From positions 1 through 9,420 of the forward strand of contig JBLHGN010000135.1 in assembly GCA_047616325.1 (NCBI GenBank): DNA of 9,420 nucleotides, read 5' to 3'. The first letter of the stretch is position 1. Each line of letters opens with the position of its first letter. Positions 1 through 5,989 of the stretch are shown piece by piece. Source of the stretch: JBLHGN01 sp047616325 (GTDB lineage: Bacteria; Pseudomonadota; Gammaproteobacteria; Pseudomonadales; Cellvibrionaceae). The translations under genes were made by a program, and so were the position numbers. Below the pieces are notes generated by a model that did no database searches, was not told the DNA's origin, and saw only the letters and a program-made list of their open reading frames with translations.

Positions 1-314
1 TCAAAGCGTGCGGCAGTTGGGTGTTTCTTTACATGTTTTTGTACCGCAACGACAAAGGGAGCTTTATTCTCAGAGCTTCGGCCAGACTTACCCTCTCGCC
101 ACCCAAGTAAGCATCGTAAAACTCTATGCGGTGCTGACAAGCGCCGTGGAGCCTCTCGCTGAAACATCACGTCAAGTAATTTATGCTTTAACCTCCAAGC
201 CGTTTTATAGCTAAGCCCCACCATGCGCATCAATTCCAATGCCGCTATTGAATTCTTGCTTTGAGTCATCAAAAACATCGCGAGGAACCATGTTGTCAAT
301 CGCAGCTTGGTTGC

Positions 315-349
315 ATCAGTGTTCGTCCCTGCGATGGACGAACACTGAT
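315..349. repeat. Perfect 14-bp palindrome inside the dead transposase
   Basis: The arms ATCAGTGTTCGTCC (315-328) and GGACGAACACTGAT (336-349) are exact reverse complements around a 7-nt loop. It lies within the zinc-ribbon region of the transposase remnant, where the reading YQCSS-IAG-TNTD replaces the usual AGTIF-type residues. No T tract follows, so it does not look like a terminator. Confidence 0.85.
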
Positions 350-364
350 AACGGCAGCCCAGAT

Positions 365-393
365 ACCCACGATAAACGACGTTTATTGTGGGT
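365..393. repeat. 13-bp palindrome with 3-nt loop, next to the first
   Basis: Arms 365-377 (ACCCACGATAAAC) and 381-393 (GTTTATTGTGGGT) pair over 13 positions with one G:T wobble, around the loop GAC. It sits only 15 bp from the palindrome at 315-349, inside the same transposase remnant. No transcriptional signal is apparent around it. Confidence 0.8.
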
Positions 394-656
394 CAAAGCC
401 GCGCGTTCCGTTACAGCGTGAGCAGCAATAACTCAGTGGTCAACGTGACTGTACAAGTGCTTCTTCACATGGCTCATCCGTACCATAAGTTTTGTAGAAA
501 GCTTCAAATGACATGTTTTTTTGAAACGGAATTTTGTTCGCCCATTCCTTCATTCAGGCGCTAGGCCTGAGACTGGGCTGAGCACCTATAAAATATTTCC
601 TAATTCCCACCACACCTAAGCTTCTCAAGCGAAGGCATCCATCCAAGTTTGCCGGC

Positions 657-767
657 GGGGCTGCATTTCAAGACCTTCAGCAGCTGGGATGCGGTTGGGA
701 TGCGGTTGGATAGCCCCATTGATGGGTTTGATGGGGGCGCCTAGTCCGTGTTTTGAAATGCAGCCCC
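657..767. repeat. 111-bp element with 15-bp perfect inverted repeats (MITE-like or long hairpin)
   Basis: GGGGCTGCATTTCAA (657-671) and TTGAAATGCAGCCCC (753-767) are exact reverse complements. Pairing extends inward three more positions with one G:T. The 81-nt interior holds two exact tandem copies of GGGATGCGGTT (686-696, 697-707) and a nested CCCAT/ATGGG hairpin near 714-725. No clear target-site duplication flanks it. It could be a miniature transposable element, a structured RNA, or an inverted pair of IS ends. The sequence shows the symmetry but not which of these it is. Confidence 0.7.
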
Positions 768-879
768 TCAGGCGAACCGAGCCGTATTGCACGAGCCTCG
801 ATACCCGCGAGCTAATTAACTCCTAAGTTCTAACGATGCCTCCGTTTCAGAGGTGGCTACGAATTATTTTAAATTTATT

Positions 880-907
880 TTGAACCGTTCTTAAGGTCGC
901 CGCGACA
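880..907 (+). promoter_or_regulatory. Candidate ECF-sigma promoter for the two CEGHGG genes
   Basis: TTGAACCGTT (880-889) is followed 13 bp later by CGACA (903-907), so a GAACC -35 block and a CGACA -10 block are 16 bp apart. The same two blocks with identical spacing occur on the minus strand upstream of the operon that encodes an ECF sigma factor (8141-8168). GAAC-type -35 elements with a spacer of about 16 bp are typical of ECF promoters. A start near 913-915 would give a leader of about 90 nt before the ATG at 1004. Confidence 0.72.
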
Positions 908-993
908 CAAGAGTATACCCGCTAGGTAGGCGAAATTTTAATTCACCCAACGGGCACTAACCCTTACTTCTTATATTTAATGAAAACATTATT

Positions 994-999
994 GGAGAG
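994..999 (+). promoter_or_regulatory. Ribosome binding site that fixes the start at 1004
   Basis: GGAGAG lies 4-10 bases before the ATG at 1004. The in-frame upstream ATG at 980 has no Shine-Dalgarno sequence. Starting at 1004 also gives a clean signal peptide (MKQLILLVIL... AMA), whereas the upstream start would add eight residues including charged ones. Confidence 0.75.
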
Positions 1000-1003
1000 A
1001 CTT

Positions 1004-1309
1004 ATGAAACAGCTTATTTTACTTGTAATCCTTACATTGTCTGCCTCTGGCGCCATGGCCTATAGTATTCAGGGAAGCTCAGGCACCCAGTTCGTACTCA
1101 TGTGTAACGACGGCACCACTAACACCAGTTCAATGCCACCCAATCACAATACTTCGGTTGAGTTTTGTGAAGGCCACGGTGGTGTAGCCGCCGGTTATCC
1201 CAAACAGGTTAATCACGTGATGAAGGCCAAGCCACAAAACCTTTCAAGCGGTGTGAGCAGGGCAACAGACTACAACTCCAGTCGCAGCAACAAAAACTCC
1301 AATCATTGA
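1004..1309 (+). CDS. Small secreted protein, CEGHGG family, 101 aa
   Basis: I do not recognise this family. The product has a Sec signal peptide (about residues 1-19, cleavage after AMA) and a mature part of about 82 residues. The mature part carries FVLMC-NDG with Cys34 and then VEFC-EGHGGVAAG with Cys55 and His58. It ends in a polar Ser/Asn/Lys-rich tail. Two cysteines 21 residues apart could form a disulfide in the periplasm or outside the cell. The Cys-Glu-Gly-His cluster could also bind a metal or be a processing site; neither is shown. The next gene encodes a diverged paralogue with the same signature, so tandem duplication is likely. The candidate ECF promoter at 880-907 links it to the convergent sigma-factor operon. 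The start is chosen from the ribosome binding site at 994-999. Confidence 0.82.
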   Translation: MKQLILLVILTLSASGAMAYSIQGSSGTQFVLMCNDGTTNTSSMPPNHNTSVEFCEGHGGVAAGYPKQVNHVMKAKPQNLSSGVSRATDYNSSRSNKNSNH

Positions 1310-1401
1310 CTGTCGGCTCAATTAAAAATTAAAACGTATTTTAACCATTTTTATCTGTTTTACGACACAGTTAAAACAAAACACTAGCCTGAGGAGGCAC
1401 C

Positions 1402-1830
1402 ATGAAAACCTTATCTCTAAAAACTCGCATTAATGCAGCAATTTTGATTCTAGGCGCCAGCTTTTTGTGTGCCCAAGCCGCATCGGCTTACACCGTTTAT
1501 AAGCTCAAAGAGAACTATTACGCGATTGTGTGTGCGGATGGACAAATCTTTTCGTACTCGGGTGGTGTTGGTGGTATTGGCATTGTTGGTGGAGCCCTGT
1601 GCGAAGGTCACGGAGGCATTGCCGGAGGGAGCGGTGGCGGTCTAACGTTGCGTAAAGCTTCGAGTGGAGTGGCGGTTGCCGTGCAGTCTTGTCAGGGCGC
1701 AGGTGGGCGTAAAATTGATAACAAAACCACTCAATGCAAGGCGCGTTACACTGCGAAAAATCGAAACACTATGCGCACTACATCGAGCGGGCCAGCTAAA
1801 TTGAGCTCGCCAGCGAAGGCGACTCATTGA
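1402..1830 (+). CDS. Small secreted Gly-rich protein, CEGHGG family, 142 aa
   Basis: This is a second member of the unrecognised family, 92 bp after the first and probably co-transcribed with it. GAGGAG at 1391-1396 is a strong ribosome binding site for the ATG at 1402. A signal peptide spans about residues 1-29 (cleavage after ASA). The mature protein begins YTVYK and carries YAIVC-ADG (Cys44) and ALC-EGHGGIAGG (Cys67, His70). A Gly-rich insert (GGVGGIGIVGG) lies between the two halves and more glycines follow. It has an extra cysteine pair (Cys97, Cys112) absent from its neighbour and a basic Thr/Ser/Lys-rich tail. A short, extracellular or envelope-associated structural, signalling or ligand-binding role is possible but not shown. 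It converges on the protease gene. The nearest plus-strand terminator-like structure is at 2001-2026, inside that gene. Confidence 0.85.
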   Translation: MKTLSLKTRINAAILILGASFLCAQAASAYTVYKLKENYYAIVCADGQIFSYSGGVGGIGIVGGALCEGHGGIAGGSGGGLTLRKASSGVAVAVQSCQGAGGRKIDNKTTQCKARYTAKNRNTMRTTSSGPAKLSSPAKATH

Positions 1831-1842
1831 GCAAGACTTTTG

Positions 1843-1929
1843 CTAGAAATAGAACGCTAGAAACCGTGGTTTAGAAAAACGCTCTAGAATGGATGGCAAG
1901 AAAGAGCGACTAGAAAGAACGGACTAGAA
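1843..1929. repeat. Seven-unit degenerate array, 13-14 bp period, CTAGAA core
   Basis: Hexamers start at 1843, 1857, 1871, 1884, 1897, 1910 and 1924: CTAGAA five times, TTAGAA at 1871 and CAAGAA at 1897. The steps are 14, 14, 13, 13, 13 and 14 bp. The bases between cores are A/G-rich but poorly conserved. The array fills most of the 105 bp between two convergent stop codons. It is too short-period for CRISPR. It may be a decayed minisatellite or a multi-site protein-binding region. Confidence 0.75.
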
Positions 1930-1935
1930 CATGAA

Positions 1936-3552
1936 CTAAGGCACACAGGGATTTTGTAATTCGATTAGCCCCCAACCAAATTCACTATCTCTTCCTTCAG
2001 GCCCTTTATCAAGGGCTTTTTGTTTTAAGCGTTCTATAGCGTTTGGCGTTTTGTTTTTGGTTAATGCTAACGCCGCTGTTACAAAGGGTGCGGCGAAAGA
2101 TGTTCCCGTGTGATAACGGCCACTGTTGGCAGCATCTGCCGCCCACACGTCAACGCCCGGTGCGGCGAAGTCGATGTACTCACCCCGATTAGCATTTGTA
2201 TAAAGTGCGCCGTTGGCGTCTACCGCTGTCACGGCTATCACCCCTTCCTGTGCGGCAGGATAAACAGCGGGGCTATTTGGCCCCTGGTTACCCGCAGCGG
2301 CAACCACGCTAATATTTAGTGCCATTGTGCGTTGCAGGGCCATGTCAAAAATTCTGTTTTGTTTGCCCCCCAAGCTTAAATTAATCACCGAAACTTCTTC
2401 GCTTATCAGCCAGTTAAGTGCATTTAACAGGGCCTCAGTGTTGGTGTCGGAGATGTCTCCCCGTTGACGAAATACGTTGGCCGCAAAAAGACGGGCGCTG
2501 GGTATTAACCCGGCAAATTGCGATTCTGGCTTGCCGATAAATAAGCTCGCAATTGCGGTGCCGTGCACAGAGACTTCATTTGTAACTTCAAAAAAATTCT
2601 GGCTGTGCAGCTTGGCGTTGGCAAGGGCAGGGTGTTTGGTATTTACCGCGGTATCTATCATGCCAATATGCAGTTCACTGCTGTTTGTGCAGGCCAAGGC
2701 TTTGGCAGAAGGCCATTTAACCATGCGCTGCGCGTAGGTCTTTCGATTACTACTCAGCAGTTGATAGCGCTGGTTGGTGTCGGTGACTAGCTCGGGTAGC
2801 TCCCCGCGAATTTTTCTCAGCAGTGCCAGCGTGTCGCTATTTTCGGGGAGGCGGAATACGCTTATCACAAAGTCTAGATTGTTTAACTTTTGGCGCGACT
2901 TAATGCTCAGTTGGTAGCGTTTAAGCTGGCGTGCCGCCGCCAGGGCAGACTTCATGTCGATACTGCTTAACAAAAGCTCTCGCGGTTCAAAGTCTTGCGC
3001 CTTGTCTTGCTCTCTGCTCGCGCGGGGCGCTGGCTTTGGGTTTGCATGTACCTGAGGAAATTTGGGTATTTGCCGCATAATAGGGGCGTTGTTCAAGCCG
3101 GTGTTGGCTTTTAGTTTTGGTTTTTTGGGCGGGATAAAGCGTTCTGGTGCGCTTGTTTCGGACTCATCGCGCTTTACGTCGACTTGCTCTTGCGTGGGTT
3201 CTTTTTGTTGTGCCTGCTCATCTGCACTCTCATCTGCACTCTCTTCTGTGTTCTCTAATGCATTCTCCTGTGTTCGAGCTTCGCCCGCGCGTAAGTTTTG
3301 TTGATTTTTGTCGGCTTGACTCTGCTCGGCAACGCCTGCGCCGCTATTGGCCTGTGTCGGCTGCGCCCCTTGTTTTGTGGCGTCTTCCTTTTCGTTGTTT
3401 AGCGCCGAGGGCGCAGCACTTGTCTGGCTGTTTACAGCCTCGCTAGTCGGCTGACGCGTTTGGGCGTTTGCCAGTAAGGGAGCGGCTAACAGGAGAGTGA
3501 GCATTAACACCTTGATCGCCAAATCCCTGCGCCAGGGGCGACGTAGCATCAC
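1936..3552 (-). CDS. Secreted S8 (subtilisin-like) serine protease
   Basis: A predicted secreted endopeptidase of 538 aa. A signal peptide ends near residue 30 (LLANA|Q). Residues 31-190 are a Gln/Glu/Ala/Pro-rich, probably disordered linker. Residues about 191-275 look like a propeptide (VISVFRLPENSD). The catalytic domain runs from about 290 to 538, with the full S8 set: Asp300 in GMIDTAV, His330 in VHGTAIA, Asn422 in AAGNQGPN and Ser485 in GTSFAAP. The only two cysteines, Cys288 and Cys536, flank the domain and could form a disulfide. It is the last gene of the minus-strand operon. Its GTG (3552) overlaps the anti-sigma stop by four bases; an ATG at 3549 (TGATG) is an equally good start, and both imply translational coupling. 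Being encoded with a sigma/anti-sigma pair suggests a role in regulated proteolysis or in maturing envelope proteins, which is inference. Confidence 0.93.
   Translation of the reverse strand: MMLRRPWRRDLAIKVLMLTLLLAAPLLANAQTRQPTSEAVNSQTSAAPSALNNEKEDATKQGAQPTQANSGAGVAEQSQADKNQQNLRAGEARTQENALENTEESADESADEQAQQKEPTQEQVDVKRDESETSAPERFIPPKKPKLKANTGLNNAPIMRQIPKFPQVHANPKPAPRASREQDKAQDFEPRELLLSSIDMKSALAAARQLKRYQLSIKSRQKLNNLDFVISVFRLPENSDTLALLRKIRGELPELVTDTNQRYQLLSSNRKTYAQRMVKWPSAKALACTNSSELHIGMIDTAVNTKHPALANAKLHSQNFFEVTNEVSVHGTAIASLFIGKPESQFAGLIPSARLFAANVFRQRGDISDTNTEALLNALNWLISEEVSVINLSLGGKQNRIFDMALQRTMALNISVVAAAGNQGPNSPAVYPAAQEGVIAVTAVDANGALYTNANRGEYIDFAAPGVDVWAADAANSGRYHTGTSFAAPFVTAALALTKNKTPNAIERLKQKALDKGPEGRDSEFGWGLIELQNPCVP
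2001..2026 (+). terminator. Intrinsic terminator on the plus strand inside the protease gene
   Basis: GCCCTT (2001-2006), loop TATC and AAGGGC (2011-2016) form a 6-bp stem followed directly by TTTTTGTTTT (2017-2026), the classic Rho-independent form for plus-strand transcription. It lies antisense in the 3' part of the S8 protease gene, about 170 bp past the stop of the second CEGHGG gene. No better terminator is seen between 1831 and 1935. Transcripts of the small-protein genes would therefore overlap the protease mRNA. Confidence 0.65.
3217..3240. repeat. Two tandem 12-bp units in the protease linker
   Basis: CTCATCTGCACT occurs twice in a row (3217-3228, 3229-3240), followed by a diverged third copy. 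On the coding strand it encodes ESADESAD in the acidic linker. This is a small in-frame expansion within the low-complexity region. Confidence 0.7.
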
Positions 3553-4178
3553 AAGCCAGAGACCTCTAGTATAAAGTCGTAGGCTAGCAGCGTGTTCATT
3601 GCTTCTATTGCGTCGGCATTTTGGGGCAGCGCTAGGGTGACGATACCGAGGGCGCTCGGGCCGCCGACTATGCTGCCATTAACCCTCGTCAGGGCGGATA
3701 TCAATTGGGTCATGGTGGCGTCTTCGTGAATTACCGCTTGAACTCTAGGGCCGTGTTGGGTGACAGAGCCAGACATGGGAATGATGTTAGTAGCGTCCGA
3801 GTCTGTGTTCTGCCAGGGTAGCAGCGTCATAGTTTGAATAGCCAATAGACAACTGGCGGCTATGGCTAAGGGCTTCCAGTAGCGCGTCTTCGAGATAGTT
3901 TGTACTTGGTCTGCGCCACTATTGTTCTCTTTCTCATACGCGGTCTGCTTTTGTTTCTCTTTGTCGATATCGCGTTTCAAACGTGCCAGGCCTATCTCGC
4001 CGGGTAAGGGAACATCTTGCTGTTTAATACCATAGTGCAACGTTTTTAAAAACTCGGCTTCACGGGCCAGCTCGGCGTCTTCTTGTATGGCTTTTTCCAG
4101 CTCGGCGCACTGCGCTTTGCCTAACTGTCCGTTCACCAGCAGGGGTAGTTTTTCGAGTACTTCGTCTTTAGTTATCAT
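3549..4178 (-). CDS. Single-pass membrane anti-sigma factor
   Basis: A 209-aa protein encoded directly after the ECF sigma factor, with an ATGA four-base overlap, the usual arrangement for a cognate anti-sigma. Residues 1-60 (LPLLVNGQLGKAQCAELEKA and following) match the cytoplasmic sigma-binding helices of anti-sigma domains. They lack the His-x3-Cys-x2-Cys zinc motif and have only Cys24. A charged stretch leads to one transmembrane segment at about 101-121. The periplasmic part ends in a compact domain (about 152-209) with the block NGSIVGGPSALGIVTLALP, recognisable from many membrane anti-sigma factors. That domain shares LP[EQ]N[SA]D with the propeptide region of the downstream S8 protease. 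The role inferred is holding the sigma factor at the inner membrane until an envelope signal arrives. Confidence 0.88.
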   Translation of the reverse strand: MITKDEVLEKLPLLVNGQLGKAQCAELEKAIQEDAELAREAEFLKTLHYGIKQQDVPLPGEIGLARLKRDIDKEKQKQTAYEKENNSGADQVQTISKTRYWKPLAIAASCLLAIQTMTLLPWQNTDSDATNIIPMSGSVTQHGPRVQAVIHEDATMTQLISALTRVNGSIVGGPSALGIVTLALPQNADAIEAMNTLLAYDFILEVSGL

Positions 4179-4738
4179 GGCGACCTCATGGTGTATGCCA
4201 ATTGTTTCTTTAATAGGTTTCTCGCGTGAAAAACACGAGATTTTACTGTGCCCTCCGGCACCTGGATAATGGCGGATATTTCGCTGTAGCCCAGTTCTTC
4301 AAAAAATACCAAGTGCAATATTTCGCGGTGCTCTGACGATAATTTATCTATGCACGTGTGCAGCAGTTTGCTGTCGCTGGCGCTACTTACCATCTGTTCC
4401 GGGTCTGCATGAGGCGAGTCGTCTGGCATGGCTTCGTCTAGCTCGCTATATTCTCTGCCGCCCTTTTTGCGGTAGTGGTCCACCACCTTATTGTGGGCAA
4501 TGCCTAATAACCATGTGGTCACTTTTGCTCGCCCTTGGAAGCGCGCAGCCGACTTCCACACCTCCAACATCACCTCGTTAAGAATGTCGGCCGCGGCAAA
4601 ACTATCGCTCAGCTTAGACATTGCGTAGCGCATCACCCGCGCTTCATGGCGTCGGTAAAATTCGCTAATGGCTTCCATATCGCTAGAGGCAATAGCGAGT
4701 AATAAATCCACATCGTCGCGCACATGGGTGGTGGCCAT
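4175..4738 (-). CDS. ECF-type RNA polymerase sigma-70 family factor
   Basis: A 187-aa group IV sigma factor. Region 2 covers about residues 26-93, with ADILNEVMLEVWKSAARFQG followed by TTWLLGIAHNKVVDHYRKK, the core-binding and -10 recognition part. A linker of acidic residues follows. Region 4 (about 123-178) has the helix-turn-helix LGYSEISAIIQVPEGTVKSR that recognises the -35. A good ribosome binding site (GGGGAA) precedes the ATG. It is 36 bp downstream of the Fn3-like gene and overlaps the anti-sigma start by four bases (ATGA). The operon itself and the CEGHGG genes carry matching GAACC-N16-CGACA motifs, so it probably controls both. That is inference from motif and context. Confidence 0.94.
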   Translation of the reverse strand: MATTHVRDDVDLLLAIASSDMEAISEFYRRHEARVMRYAMSKLSDSFAAADILNEVMLEVWKSAARFQGRAKVTTWLLGIAHNKVVDHYRKKGGREYSELDEAMPDDSPHADPEQMVSSASDSKLLHTCIDKLSSEHREILHLVFFEELGYSEISAIIQVPEGTVKSRVFHARNLLKKQLAYTMRSP

Positions 4739-4774
4739 AGTTTCCCCGGTTGTTTTTTTGGTATGTCGCTCTAT

Positions 4775-5989
4775 TTATTCTTGCATGCGGATTTCCCGCA
4801 GCGGGCTCGCCCCCATAATAACGCCATCCGCCCCTATTGCCACTACTCGCCAATAATAGGTGCGGCCAGGTTCTAGATTGTTCAACACGCTGATCGACAG
4901 AGGGCTGCTTGTTTGCGTCGCGGCAAGCTGCAAGCCGGCCTTGGGTATTATGTCTTGTGGAATCGTATTTTGTTGGCGGCCAGTGAGGGCGTGGTCAAAT
5001 AATTCAATTTGATAGGCCTTTGTACCCGGCGCCGTGGCCCAGCTAAATTCGGTGCTTGAGTTCAATAAGGCATTTGGGGAAGGCTCGCTTACGGCCAGCA
5101 CCTGAACGTGAGTAGTGTGGGTTAGTGAGCCGCTACTTACTTGGTAGCGCAGCACTACCTGCTCTTGTTCAATTCTCGGTTGCACAAGGCGTAAGCGCAT
5201 AGCGTATACGCCAAGCTCATTGGTGGGCAGTGACGGACTCTGTAAGGCTACCTGACGGCCAGCGCCGATATATTGCCGCACGTTCTTCAACGGGCGAAAA
5301 ACGGTTTGCGTTCCGGTTTTAAGTGACGCCACTTCCCATACGCCATCTAGCATACCGGCGCCGTTAAAGTTAATCGTGGCAATCGCATGTAGCGCGCCGT
5401 GTTGTGCCAGAGTTTCAACCAGAGTGCCGGTGTCGAAACGCAGGGAGACACGGGAAATACTCACGGCGCTGGCTCCGCGCTGGGTGGTGAGGGAGATAGA
5501 GCTATTTGCACCGGGGTTCGCTTGGTTTAGGCGGATTATTTGGCTTGCTGTTGCGGTGGCGCCATCGAGCGTAAAGCTGCGCACATAGTTAATTTGTCTA
5601 AGTCCCAAAGCGGCCGCCTGCTGGCTAAATTCAGCCGGCAGCAGCAATGTTTCGTTGATGCTAAATGCTAGGGGTGTGGCATCCGCTGTTGCGTTTAGCG
5701 TTTGAGTGAGTGCGGTGTTGACGCTGAGCTGTGCATTGCGACCAAGTCCGCCTTCTAGCACTATTCGTCCGTCTCTGGAGCTAAGCGTATCGGCCTTTCC
5801 CACCATGGCTTGGCCGCGCCATATCAACTGAACCGAGGTGTTTACCCCTGGTGTGATGGCGCGGCTGACGGTGCATCGGTTGGAGCCATCGCAGAGGGAG
5901 GTAATTTCTGCCGTTGCAGCGGCGGAGGTAAACATGGTCAGCAGCGCAAGCAGTGCCGCGTGTAAATATATTAGGTGCCTTGTATTCAT
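4775..5989 (-). CDS. Secreted protein with C-terminal Fn3-like domain
   Basis: A 404-aa exported protein that I cannot assign to a named family. A signal peptide spans about residues 1-27 (AAATA|E). Cys33 and Cys39 (CDGSNRC) form a likely local disulfide at the mature N-terminus. The middle (about 45-300) is rich in predicted beta-strands, with the block INFNGAGMLDGVWEV near 207-220. The end (about 305-402) has a fibronectin type III-like pattern: FSWATAPGTKAYQIEL followed by LEPGRTYYWRVVAIG. Its ATG overlaps the stop of the barrel gene (ATGA), with GGAGG just upstream, so the two are tightly coupled. It is likely a periplasmic or surface partner of the barrel, perhaps a ligand-binding or adaptor subunit. 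Confidence 0.82.
   Translation of the reverse strand: MNTRHLIYLHAALLALLTMFTSAAATAEITSLCDGSNRCTVSRAITPGVNTSVQLIWRGQAMVGKADTLSSRDGRIVLEGGLGRNAQLSVNTALTQTLNATADATPLAFSINETLLLPAEFSQQAAALGLRQINYVRSFTLDGATATASQIIRLNQANPGANSSISLTTQRGASAVSISRVSLRFDTGTLVETLAQHGALHAIATINFNGAGMLDGVWEVASLKTGTQTVFRPLKNVRQYIGAGRQVALQSPSLPTNELGVYAMRLRLVQPRIEQEQVVLRYQVSSGSLTHTTHVQVLAVSEPSPNALLNSSTEFSWATAPGTKAYQIELFDHALTGRQQNTIPQDIIPKAGLQLAATQTSSPLSISVLNNLEPGRTYYWRVVAIGADGVIMGASPLREIRMQE

Larger units (their letters stand above)
1..553 (-). pseudogene. IS1595/ISXO2-type transposase, degenerate and cut by window edge
   Basis: Reading the minus strand from an ATG at 553-551 gives a typical IS1595-family N-terminus (IPFQKNMSFEAFYKTYGTDE, then EEALVQSR). 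A TGA follows where the family has Trp of its conserved RWP. A zinc-ribbon remnant comes next (CSRC, later YQCSS with its partner Cys lost), then TTWFLAMFLMTQSKN and the helix-turn-helix-like SYKTAWRLKHKLLDVMFQRE. The first catalytic block is only readable in another frame (IEFYDAYLGGER, with Tyr where the family has the catalytic first Asp of DDAYLGGE). Reading then returns to the previous frame for GKSGRSSENKAPFVVAVQ. So there is at least one nonsense codon, two compensating frameshifts and a small deletion. The element is dead as an autonomous transposon unless complemented. The C-terminal catalytic half lies beyond position 1. Family assignment is from recognised conserved blocks; no search was run. 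Confidence 0.88.
554..1003. other. Non-coding stretch between transposase remnant and small secreted genes
   Basis: No credible reading frame is seen on either strand. It begins with a short hairpin just upstream of the transposase start (TCAGGC 554-559 / GCCTGA 565-570). It then contains the inverted-repeat element at 657-767, a small GC hairpin near 838-857, and the candidate ECF promoter at 880-907. The stretch 908-993 would be the leader of the small secreted-protein mRNA, about 90 nt. I see no recognisable riboswitch in it. The outer end of the IS element could not be located with confidence. Confidence 0.6.

Noticed and set aside
8..214. A 68-codon plus-strand open frame at the left edge
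   Set aside because: The opposite strand here encodes recognisable IS1595-family transposase blocks; the plus-strand frame is its shadow and has no ribosome binding site or family resemblance.
315..349. Rho-independent terminator
   Set aside because: The stem is strong but no T tract follows on either strand.
239..421. A 60-codon plus-strand open frame
   Set aside because: It also lies antisense to the transposase remnant, through the palindromes, with no independent coding evidence.
657..767. Integron attC site
   Set aside because: The ends lack the RYYYAAC/GTTRRRY core pairs, and no integrase or cassette structure is nearby.
980..1003. Upstream ATG at 980 as the start of the first CEGHGG gene
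   Set aside because: It has no Shine-Dalgarno sequence, while the ATG at 1004 has GGAGAG at correct spacing and yields a better signal peptide.
1843..1929. CRISPR array
   Set aside because: Units of 13-14 bp with a 6-bp core are far too short for repeat plus spacer, and no cas gene is present.
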